DNA of 36,913 nucleotides from contig CANGGP010000034.1 in NCBI GenBank assembly GCA_947453445.1, positions 1 to 36,913 of the forward strand, read 5' to 3'. Origin of the DNA: Sphingobacteriaceae bacterium. Its GTDB lineage: Bacteria > Bacteroidota > Bacteroidia > B-17B0 > Aurantibacillaceae. A program made the translations under genes and the position numbers. Shown piece after piece: positions 7,865-14,933 of this stretch (position 1 is the first letter of the stretch; each line of letters starts with the position of its first letter). The notes below the pieces were generated by a model. It was given only the letters and a program-made list of their open reading frames with translations. It made no database searches and was not told the DNA's origin.

Positions 7865-8936
7865 CTTCAATAAATTTAAAGGCGATACCTGACACAGCTT
7901 GAATTTTCTGTTTTTTAAATGCGAAGCTTTTGACCATATTTTGGGCAGCTGGCAATTCAAATACTTCTTTCAAGTTTCTAATTTTTCCTATCGGCACATC
8001 TTGCTGCAAACAGGCATCAAACAAATAGTTGTATGGAATTTTTTTGATGGCATTGTACAATACTACGTAAAGCTCCGAACGGTTAGTAACCCTTAATTGG
8101 TTGTTACGGTATTTGTTTTGTGCAGGAATCAGAGGCAGATCAATGATTTCACACAAACATTTAAATTGTTTGTTACTGCCGATGGCAAATGTGATCAGGT
8201 GTTGGTCTTTGGTTTCAAAAAGTTCGCCATAGGGTGCGATATTTGGATGTAAACTGCCACTCTGAATTGGTAAGTGTGTTGCATTTAACCAATTGCTTGC
8301 CTGATTGACCAAAGCCGCGATAGCTGCGTCAAACAAAGACACTTGAATGTGTGATCCTTTTTGTTCTTTGTACCTTTTAAGTAAAGCGATTAAGATGGCT
8401 TCTTTTAACTGATGACCTGCCAAAACATCAATGAGTGCCACCGGCATCTTCAATGGTTTTTGTTTGGCTTCACCGTTCATCGACATGAAGCCACTTTCAG
8501 CTTGAAGGATTAAATCGTAGGCACTACGGTCTGAATCTTTTCCAAATCCATTAATGGCAGCATAAATTATCTTTGGGTTAATTTTAGCGATGCTTCGGTA
8601 ATCTACTTTTAGTTTTACATCGTCACCTTTTTTAAAATTGCTGAGGATAATATCGGCGTCTTCACAAAGTTGATAAAGGCTTTGAAGATGTTTGGGATTT
8701 GTTAAATCTAACATCAAAAAATCTTTAAAAGCATTAATGCTCCAAAAATAAGCGCTGCCTTCATCATCCGCTTTTTCGCTTTTCAGTTTCCAACTGCGGG
8801 TTACATCGCCCAGTGTTTTTGGATTTTCAACTTTTATGACCTTGGCGCCAAGTTCAGCAAAAAAATAACCAACGCTTGGGCCCGCTAAAACACCGGCCAA
8901 TTCAATAACTTTTAAATCTTTAAATAATGAATTCAA
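7854..8936 (-). CDS. CaiB/BaiF family (class III) CoA-transferase
   Basis: Transfers CoA between carboxylic acids; the substrate is unknown. The 360-residue protein shows the family N-terminus (FKDLKVIELAGVLAGPSVG), the AKVIKVENP segment at about 31-39, and SAYDLILQAESGFMSMNGE with the probable catalytic Asp at about 141. Class III enzymes are usually 390-430 residues, so this is a somewhat short member, but no internal break is seen. The start is a TTG at 8936 that overlaps the stop of the upstream gene (TTGA), which suggests translational coupling. It belongs to the minus-strand operon pheT - DUF5808-like - CoA-transferase - GNAT. Confidence 0.88.
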   Translation of the reverse strand: MNSLFKDLKVIELAGVLAGPSVGYFFAELGAKVIKVENPKTLGDVTRSWKLKSEKADDEGSAYFWSINAFKDFLMLDLTNPKHLQSLYQLCEDADIILSNFKKGDDVKLKVDYRSIAKINPKIIYAAINGFGKDSDRSAYDLILQAESGFMSMNGEAKQKPLKMPVALIDVLAGHQLKEAILIALLKRYKEQKGSHIQVSLFDAAIAALVNQASNWLNATHLPIQSGSLHPNIAPYGELFETKDQHLITFAIGSNKQFKCLCEIIDLPLIPAQNKYRNNQLRVTNRSELYVVLYNAIKKIPYNYLFDACLQQDVPIGKIRNLKEVFELPAAQNMVKSFAFKKQKIQAVSGIAFKFIEDEI

Positions 8937-9148
8937 TTTTTTTGAGGTAAAAAGATAATCAGTAAAATGATAAGGACAATAGGCAATAAAAGCAAGTAAG
9001 ACACCGGTTTTGCAAAGTTCAATGTTGCCCCCATGGCAGGATTTCTTTTGGGAACCAATATGCGTGAATCAATTGGATTATAGTAAATAAAACCTCCCCA
9101 ACGGTAATTGTTGGGATCTTGTTCAGGCTTATCTTCCCATTCGCTCAT
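8933..9148 (-). CDS. Small DUF5808-like membrane protein
   Basis: 71 residues. The N-terminal half is hydrophilic with DPNNYRWGGFIYYNPIDSRI, then LVPKRNPAMGATLNFAKP, a pattern (W-G-x-x-Y-x-N-P-x-D-x-R, V-P-K-R, x-x-L-N-F) that I recognise as DUF5808-like. A single transmembrane helix (SYLLLLPIVLIILLIIFL) lies at about 49-67. Function is unknown. The ATG overlaps the pheT stop (ATGA), and its own stop overlaps the start of the CoA-transferase gene, so expression is tightly coupled to both neighbours. Confidence 0.75.
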   Translation of the reverse strand: MSEWEDKPEQDPNNYRWGGFIYYNPIDSRILVPKRNPAMGATLNFAKPVSYLLLLPIVLIILLIIFLPQKN

Positions 9149-11565
9149 CGCAATTCGGCTTGAAATTTCTCTTTATACTGTTTAATTAATTTTTCCATCA
9201 CCCCATCAATTTGTTTGTCGGTTAAGGTGCTTTCGTGGTTGGATAAAGTGAAACTAAGGGCGTATGATTTTTTGCCGCCTAATTTTTCACTTTCAAAAAT
9301 ATCGAAGAGGTTTACTTCCTTCAATAGTTTGCGTTCGGTGTGCATAGCCGCATCTACCAAATCTTGGTACTTCACCGATTTGTCGAGCAACAAGGCCAAA
9401 TCGCGGCGCACACTTGGAAATTTATTCAACTCTTCAAATTGGATGTGGTTTTTATTCATGGCCTTGTGCAACATGTCCCACTCTATACAAGCATAAAAAA
9501 CCGCTTGCTGAATGTCGAATGCTTTTAAAGTTTTGGATTTTACCAAACCCACATTGGCCAATAGTTTATTGTGAAGGGTATACGTGATGCCGTATTCAAA
9601 TTGGGTATAATTGCTTTCAATGCTTTTGAAATCCTTAATGCCTAATTTGTGAAACAAACCGGTAACAATTGCTTTGATAGTATTTAAATCAACGGCTTGG
9701 TTGAGTTGAAAAGGATTTTCGGCAAACATCTGACCGCACATAAAAATGCTTAAATGTTTATGCTCCAAATATTTTATTTCTTCGCCTTCTGCCATTTGGT
9801 AACTGCGACCAATTTCAAACATTTTTAAATCGCTGTTCTTGCGGTTTAAATTATAAGCAATGCTCTCTAATCCGCTTGGCAACATATCGGCACGCAATAC
9901 ATTTAAATCCTGACTCAATGGATTGAGCACCTTCACAACTTTTGCATCACCATAATGTGTTTCTTTCGACAATGAAAGATTCATCATTTCGTTGAATCCT
10001 GAGTTTTCAAGTAATTCACCAATTTTATTTTCCAATTCCAAATCAATGTTGCGCCCGCCGTGTGATGCTGTATAACTAATGCTTTTACTTACTTCAATGT
10101 TGTTGTAGCCGTATATGCGCATCACCTCTTCAATCACATCCACTTCGCGGGTCACGTCGTTTTTGTATCGGGGTACGCTTAACAACAATCCATCGTTGCC
10201 TTCTTTTAAAATGCCGATGCCCAAATGGTTTAAAATGGATTTAATGACCGCATTGTCGATATTTTTACCAATTAAATCTTTGCAATTTTGGTATGAAAAG
10301 GCCACTTGGTAGGCTTCCATTTTTTCGGGATAGAAGTCTAGCACATCCATGCTGAGTGTTCCGCCGGCAAGATCAAAAATTAATTCTGCAGCACGCTGCA
10401 AGGCGCTAACCGTTATTTCAGGATCGGTGCCTCTTTCGAAACGGAAAGACGCATCTGTTTTTAAGCCATGTTGCTTTGAACTCACACGTACAGTGCCGGG
10501 GTCAAAGTAAGCACTTTCTAAAAACACTGCCGTACTGCTTTCTGTTACACCACTGTTTTTGCCGCCAAATACGCCGGCCAAACACATTACTTCTTTATCA
10601 TTGGCAATCACCAAATCATTGGTTTTTAATTTTCTTTCAACACCATCCAAGCTTAAAAATATTTCATTTTCTTCCGCTTTTCTTACAATAACGGTTTTGC
10701 CGCTGATTTTTTCTAAATCAAATGCATGCAAAGGCTGACCGGTTTCATGCAATACATAATTGGTGATGTCGACAATGTTGTTAATCGGACGAAGCCCGAT
10801 GGCTTTGAGGCGATTTTGCAACCATGTTGGACTTTCCTTCACTTGAATGCCACTGATAACCATGCCGGAGTAGCGTTTGCAAACCGCTGTGTCTTGTACA
10901 TGAATTTGCACATTGTTTAAACCACTGGCTTCGCCAAAATGTTTTTTTATTTTTAAGGATGCAGTGTAATTTGAATCTTTTTGATGACAATTTAAAATGG
11001 CTGCCAAATCACGCGCAACGCCATAATGGGAGGTGGCATCACTTCTATTGGGTGTTAAACCGATTTCAAGAACTGTATCGTTTTCTATTTTAAAATAATC
11101 GGCGGCAGGAAGTCCAACAACCGTATCTTCGGGCAATACCATAATACCGGCATGGCTTTCACCCAAACCAATTTCATCTTCTGCACAAATCATGCCTTCA
11201 CTTAATGCACCGCGTATTTTTGATTTTTTAATTTCGAAGGGTTCTCCTTTGCTCGGATACAACTTTGTGCCAACAGTAGCCACAATTACTTTTTGTCCGG
11301 CAGCCACATTGGGCGCACCGCATACAATATTTAAAGCTTCAGCCTGACCAACATCCACTTTGGTAATGTGCAAACGATCGGCATCAGGATGTTTTTCGCA
11401 GCTCAAAATATGGCCAACCACCAAGCCTTTTAATCCGCCCGGCAAAGACTCGAAGGGCTCAATGCCTTCGACTTCTAATCCGCTTGCAGTTAGCAGCGCC
11501 GCCGCTTCATCGATGTTAATATCAAGATTGATAAGGCTTTTCAACCAATTAAAAGAAATTTTCAT
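9145..11565 (-). CDS. pheT: Phenylalanine-tRNA ligase beta subunit
   Basis: Beta subunit of the (alpha-beta)2 phenylalanyl-tRNA synthetase, which charges tRNA-Phe in the cytoplasm. It has 806 residues, the normal bacterial length. The N-terminal segment MKISFNWLKSLINLDI and the tRNA-binding OB domain (about 40-155, with VVGHILSCEKHPDADRLHIT) come first. The B3/B4 editing domain follows (about 215-390, including PINNIVDITNYVLHETGQPL), then the B5 domain (about 400-475), the catalytic-like core, and the C-terminal FDX-ACB anticodon-binding domain (from about 710, starting KFPSVRRDLALLLD). pheS is not in the window. It is the first gene of the minus-strand operon. Confidence 0.96.
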   Translation of the reverse strand: MKISFNWLKSLINLDINIDEAAALLTASGLEVEGIEPFESLPGGLKGLVVGHILSCEKHPDADRLHITKVDVGQAEALNIVCGAPNVAAGQKVIVATVGTKLYPSKGEPFEIKKSKIRGALSEGMICAEDEIGLGESHAGIMVLPEDTVVGLPAADYFKIENDTVLEIGLTPNRSDATSHYGVARDLAAILNCHQKDSNYTASLKIKKHFGEASGLNNVQIHVQDTAVCKRYSGMVISGIQVKESPTWLQNRLKAIGLRPINNIVDITNYVLHETGQPLHAFDLEKISGKTVIVRKAEENEIFLSLDGVERKLKTNDLVIANDKEVMCLAGVFGGKNSGVTESSTAVFLESAYFDPGTVRVSSKQHGLKTDASFRFERGTDPEITVSALQRAAELIFDLAGGTLSMDVLDFYPEKMEAYQVAFSYQNCKDLIGKNIDNAVIKSILNHLGIGILKEGNDGLLLSVPRYKNDVTREVDVIEEVMRIYGYNNIEVSKSISYTASHGGRNIDLELENKIGELLENSGFNEMMNLSLSKETHYGDAKVVKVLNPLSQDLNVLRADMLPSGLESIAYNLNRKNSDLKMFEIGRSYQMAEGEEIKYLEHKHLSIFMCGQMFAENPFQLNQAVDLNTIKAIVTGLFHKLGIKDFKSIESNYTQFEYGITYTLHNKLLANVGLVKSKTLKAFDIQQAVFYACIEWDMLHKAMNKNHIQFEELNKFPSVRRDLALLLDKSVKYQDLVDAAMHTERKLLKEVNLFDIFESEKLGGKKSYALSFTLSNHESTLTDKQIDGVMEKLIKQYKEKFQAELR

Positions 11566-11648
11566 AATCTAAAAGTAGATAAAGTTAAGCATAAATTTTG
11601 GCAGGCATTCGCTCGTATGCAGGTTCTTTTTTCCTTGTTTTGTGGAAT

Positions 11649-12671
11649 TTAAATTGTCCAGGTAATCAAACCTTGTTGGGTAAATTTAAAAGGTTGACAA
11701 TTACCGCCCATGCTTTGAATGGCATGTGCCACCTTGTTTTTGGTAACGCCGGGGCAATAAAAGAACATAAAGCCGCCGCCGCCGGCACCGGATATCTTTC
11801 CGCCGGTAGCACCATGGTTGATGGCATTTTGATAAATTTCATCAATAAAATGATTGGAAATGCTTTGCGCCATCTGTTTTTTATTTTGCCAACCAAAATG
11901 CAAAATCTCACCAAATTTTGAAAGTTCTTCTCGCAGCAAAGCATCCTTCATTTGTTGGGCTTGTTCTTTTAAATTATGCATGGCCTCAATGCTTTTGGTA
12001 TTTTTCTCATTCACGTTTTTAACCTGCTCATTGATAATACCGGCCGAAAGTCGCTGTGTTGAGGTAAAGTAGAGCAGTAAACTAAATTCTAATTCATTCA
12101 CAATTTTAGATTTTAATTGCAAAGGATTTACAATCACTTTGTCATTGGCGGAAAATTCCAAAAAATTGATGCCGCCAAAAGTAGCTGCATACTGATCTTG
12201 TTTGCCGCCGGCCATTTTTAAGTCGATGCGTTCGATGTCATATGCCAAATGCGCAATGTCGTACTTGCCCAAAGGTAATTTTAACCATTCAACAAATGCA
12301 CCCAGTAATGACACCACAATGGTGGAAGAAGTGCCAAGTCCTGAACCCTGCGGCGCCTCAATAAAAGAGGTTAAGCGAAATGAAAGGGGTTTTAAATTAA
12401 ATTGTTTGATCACACGGTTATAAACGCCGATAAACAATTCAAAGCCCTCATGCATGGGCAATTCTGAATCTGATTTCAATTTAATCTGTTTATTTTGCCC
12501 GTCGATAACAAATTCAATTTGTCCGTCATCTGTTGGTTCTAATGAGGCATAGGCATATAAATTAATGGTGGCGTTTAAAATGGCGCCGCCATATAAATCG
12601 GAATAAGGACTCACATCGGTGCCGCCGCCGGCCAAACCGATTCTTAAAGGTGCTTTGCTTCTTATGATCAT
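11649..12671 (-). CDS. GHMP kinase, probable D-glycero-D-manno-heptose 7-phosphate kinase
   Basis: A cytosolic ATP-dependent sugar kinase of 340 residues. It has the three GHMP motifs: the N-terminal segment MIIRSKAPLRIGLAGGGTDV, the glycine/serine phosphate-binding loop PQGSGLGTSSTIVVSLLGAF at about 107-126, and ISGAGGGGFMFFYC near residue 293. The N-terminal APLRIGLAGGGTD pattern is typical of the heptose-7-phosphate kinase (HddA) / fucokinase-like branch used in making surface heptose or deoxysugar nucleotides. Exact substrate is inferred, since no other heptose pathway genes lie in the window. Upstream, at about 12880-12908, there is a short relic of a second copy of its 5' end. Confidence 0.85.
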   Translation of the reverse strand: MIIRSKAPLRIGLAGGGTDVSPYSDLYGGAILNATINLYAYASLEPTDDGQIEFVIDGQNKQIKLKSDSELPMHEGFELFIGVYNRVIKQFNLKPLSFRLTSFIEAPQGSGLGTSSTIVVSLLGAFVEWLKLPLGKYDIAHLAYDIERIDLKMAGGKQDQYAATFGGINFLEFSANDKVIVNPLQLKSKIVNELEFSLLLYFTSTQRLSAGIINEQVKNVNEKNTKSIEAMHNLKEQAQQMKDALLREELSKFGEILHFGWQNKKQMAQSISNHFIDEIYQNAINHGATGGKISGAGGGGFMFFYCPGVTKNKVAHAIQSMGGNCQPFKFTQQGLITWTI

Positions 12672-12699
12672 ATTTTTTTCTTAGTCAAAAAGGATAATT

Positions 12700-12830
12700 T
12701 TTTGGGCGCCAACCGGGCTGCTTCAGGCTGCGGCTTTTTTCAAGGGAAAGAGGCAGGCTTGAAAAAGAGCTAAACCCTCCGCATCCCTGGCGCAGCATTT
12801 CGACCCTTTAACATGTCGATTCAATTCTAT
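12700..12830. repeat. Intergenic palindromic repeat element
   Basis: A non-coding stretch more GC-rich than its surroundings. It begins TTTTTTGGGCGCCAACCGGG and contains an inverted repeat CTTTTTTCAAG (12734-12744) / CTTGAAAAAG (12758-12767) with a 13-base loop. GGGCG-headed intergenic elements with an internal hairpin are a common type in Bacteroidota genomes; a second relative is at 18830-18960. The boundaries are approximate. Confidence 0.5.
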
Positions 12831-12879
12831 TTTAAAATCCTGCAAAAAATTCTTTTATGTGTCAATAATGAAATAATTT

Positions 12880-12908
12880 CTAAATGGTGCTTTGCTTCTG
12901 ATGATCAC
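12880..12908 (-). pseudogene. Relic of a GHMP kinase 5' end
   Basis: On the minus strand the bases from 12908 read V-I-I-R-S-K-A-P-F-R and then leave the family after about ten codons, with a stop soon after. This matches MIIRSKAPLR of the intact kinase that starts at 12671. At DNA level 12886-12907 is identical to 12649-12670 at 21 of 22 bases. The start codon is GTG in place of ATG. It looks like the residue of a tandem duplicate, the rest of which has been lost. Confidence 0.6.
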
Positions 12909-12918
12909 GTTGTTTTTT

Positions 12919-13638
12919 TTATTTTAGTTTAAAGACGATTCCTGTTTGGAGTACTGTCCATTTATCAAAACCTGCTTCAAAATATAGTGCCATAACACGG
13001 CTTAAATACAAACGCACACCCGTGGTGGCGGAAAAATTTACCGGGAAAGGTGTGAGCTTTTGTGTGTTTAAAGCACTTGATTTAATTAAGGGATTGCTGG
13101 AACCGAAACGAAGGTAAAAATCATCAATATTAATTCCGGTGCCAAAGCCGCTGTAAACATCAACGGCAGTTGAAATACAGTAGTGAAAATTAAATCTCAC
13201 ACCAAGTGAAATACTTTTGTATTGCACGGTTGTGGTGTCGGCATATTTAATGGTGTTGGTGTTTGTGCTTGATGGAATATAATACGTGTGTGTTTCTGAA
13301 GCATTCACTTGAAAATAATTACCCGTAAACTGCAGTCCAATGTTTTTACTTAGCGCTGCTTCAATTCTTATTTCTCTGTTCAAAGTACTGCTCACGCTGT
13401 ATGAATAGGCATTTTGAACAATGTTATCAATTGCATGCAATTCTTTATTGACCTTATCAATTTTATTCACCAATATTTTTTGGTACAGATTCGGAAAACC
13501 CAAGCCCAAAGATAGATAACCACAGTTATCGGCAAATGCAATCACCTTTGGTTTTTGTAGACTGTCTTGGGCCTTCATTTGCCCAAATACAATGCTGAGG
13601 CACAAGCAAACTAAAATTGTTAGTCGGGTTTTTTTCAT
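12919..13638 (-). CDS. Outer-membrane beta-barrel-like protein
   Basis: 239 residues; exact family not recognised. The signal peptide is MKKTRLTILVCLCLSIVFGQ followed by MKAQ with cleavage after Ala. The mature protein alternates polar and hydrophobic residues, with Gly and aromatic-rich strands (GLQFTGNYFQVNAS, YKSISLGVRFNFHYC, DVYSGFGTGINI, ATTGVRLYLSRVMALYFEAG), as expected for an 8-10 stranded barrel. The last strand ends TGIVFKLK without the usual terminal aromatic. It is 7 bases downstream of yajQ on the same strand and so probably cotranscribed with it. No function can be assigned. Confidence 0.7.
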   Translation of the reverse strand: MKKTRLTILVCLCLSIVFGQMKAQDSLQKPKVIAFADNCGYLSLGLGFPNLYQKILVNKIDKVNKELHAIDNIVQNAYSYSVSSTLNREIRIEAALSKNIGLQFTGNYFQVNASETHTYYIPSSTNTNTIKYADTTTVQYKSISLGVRFNFHYCISTAVDVYSGFGTGINIDDFYLRFGSSNPLIKSSALNTQKLTPFPVNFSATTGVRLYLSRVMALYFEAGFDKWTVLQTGIVFKLK

Positions 13639-13645
13639 CTTGCTT

Positions 13646-14134
13646 TTATTTCATATTGATAAATTGCAATGGCACCTCATAATCTCCTTTGCGGCAAAGG
13701 GCAATCACTTTTTGCAAGTCATCAATGTTTTTGCTGCTAACGCGAATGATTTCATCCATGATTTGCGCTGTTACTTTTATCTTACTGTCTTTAATGTCCT
13801 TCATTATTTTTTTGGAGGCCTCTTTATCAAGGCCTTGACGCGCCTTGATGTCTTTCTTAATCAGCGGTCCGCTGGGATAATGTTCCTTGCTTTCATCCAA
13901 TCCCCTGGGATCTAATCCCTGTTTGATCATGCGCGAGTGAATGGCATCAATAATGGCTTCCAAACGCATGTCGTTTTCGGTGGCAATTAAAATGGTGTTC
14001 TCCTTTTTGTTGAGTTCAATACTGCTTTTACTATCTCTAAAATCCCATCGGTTTAAAATGTCTTTTTTTGCTACATTTATAGCATTATCTAATAATTGAG
14101 CATCCAGTTTACTGGCGATATCAAATGAAGGCAT
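13646..14134 (-). CDS. yajQ: YajQ-family nucleotide-binding protein
   Basis: 162 residues, the normal length of the YajQ (UPF0234) family. It begins MPSFDIASKLDAQLLDNAIN, the diagnostic N-terminus, followed by DILNRWDFRDSKSSIELN, DPRGLDESKEHYPSGPLIKK and the C-terminal VRVSSK-like segment ending VPLQFINMK. Family members bind cyclic di-GMP or nucleotides in some species and may act with transcription factors, but the role here is not known. A TAnnTTTG box lies upstream on the minus strand. The barrel-like gene follows 7 bases downstream. Confidence 0.95.
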   Translation of the reverse strand: MPSFDIASKLDAQLLDNAINVAKKDILNRWDFRDSKSSIELNKKENTILIATENDMRLEAIIDAIHSRMIKQGLDPRGLDESKEHYPSGPLIKKDIKARQGLDKEASKKIMKDIKDSKIKVTAQIMDEIIRVSSKNIDDLQKVIALCRKGDYEVPLQFINMK

Positions 14135-14150
14135 AGGTGTAAATTGTACT

Positions 14151-14158
14151 CAAAATTA
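14151..14158 (-). promoter_or_regulatory. Candidate -7 box of yajQ
   Basis: TAATTTTG on the minus strand matches TAnnTTTG and ends 16 bases before the yajQ ATG. No clear -33 TTG is seen about 20 bases upstream, so this is a half-supported promoter. Confidence 0.45.
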
Positions 14159-14188
14159 GGGAATAGATTTAAATAAGAAACTGATTCA

Positions 14189-14932
14189 TTGGAAATTTTT
14201 AAGCGATATCTTTTAATTCTTTGCTTTTTTGCCTTGCAACTTTCTAGTCGCGCTGAAATGCCCGTTATTCAAAGAGAGCAGAAGGTATTCCATTGTTCTT
14301 TGATTCAGCCGCCGGATACCTCTTATTTAGAATATGTTTACGGCATGTATGATTTGGTGAATATTCAGGACATTGACTCAAGTATTCATGTTCAATTGCG
14401 TTACGCCGACACCGCTAATTTTTTGCACCGTGATTTTTATGACGGACTTCGACATGCTTATTTAACCTGTTATGCGGCGGTTAAATTGGCAACAGCACAA
14501 TGGTATTTAAAACAAGTGAATGCCGATTATTCGCTTTTGGTGCTCGATGCGGCAAGACCATTACACATTCAACAAATGATGTGGGACTCTGTGCGTTTGC
14601 CGGAAGAAAAAAAACAAAAGTATTTAACGCCGGCTTCGGTCACCTCTTTACATAATTATGGCGTGGCCCTTGACATTACCATTCTTGATACACGCAGCGG
14701 TAAAGTATTGGACATGGGTACCGACTTTGACCACTTTGGTGACTTGTCGCAGCCAATTTTCGAAGAAGAATATTTGCAAAAAAAAATACTCACAAAAGAA
14801 CAAGTTGACAACAGACGCCTGCTTCGTAAAGCGATGAAAAGTGCCGGCTTTAAGCACATCAGCAGTGAATGGTGGCATTTTGTGGCATGCAGCAGAGAGA
14901 AAGCCGTTAGTCAATTTGAATTAATAAAATAA
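14189..14932 (+). CDS. VanX/DdpX-like D-alanyl-D-alanine dipeptidase (M15)
   Basis: A zinc peptidase of 247 residues predicted to cleave D-Ala-D-Ala or related muropeptide dipeptides. The start is TTG at 14189; it gives a signal peptide MEIFKRYLLILCFFALQLSS ending near RAEM, so it should act in the periplasm. Zinc ligands and active-site residues of M15D are visible: Arg in DAARPLHIQQM (about 123), His155 and Asp162 in SLHNYGVALD, and Glu227 and His230 in SEWWHF. The early part has VNIQDIDSSIHVQLRYADT and NFLHRDFYD, typical of VanX. Bacteroidota carry such enzymes as peptidoglycan turnover proteins, so vancomycin resistance should not be assumed. uvrB starts 1 base after its stop. Confidence 0.92.
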   Translation: MEIFKRYLLILCFFALQLSSRAEMPVIQREQKVFHCSLIQPPDTSYLEYVYGMYDLVNIQDIDSSIHVQLRYADTANFLHRDFYDGLRHAYLTCYAAVKLATAQWYLKQVNADYSLLVLDAARPLHIQQMMWDSVRLPEEKKQKYLTPASVTSLHNYGVALDITILDTRSGKVLDMGTDFDHFGDLSQPIFEEEYLQKKILTKEQVDNRRLLRKAMKSAGFKHISSEWWHFVACSREKAVSQFELIK

Positions 14933-14933
14933 C

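Noticed and set aside
11598-11921. Open frame on the plus strand across the GHMP kinase
   Set aside because: It lies antisense to the well-supported kinase and has no family-like sequence; the long frame follows from the codon use of the real gene.
14189-14932. Vancomycin resistance (vanX) gene
   Set aside because: No vanH, vanA, vanR or vanS neighbours. VanX-like M15 dipeptidases with signal peptides are common in Gram-negative Bacteroidota as cell-wall turnover enzymes.
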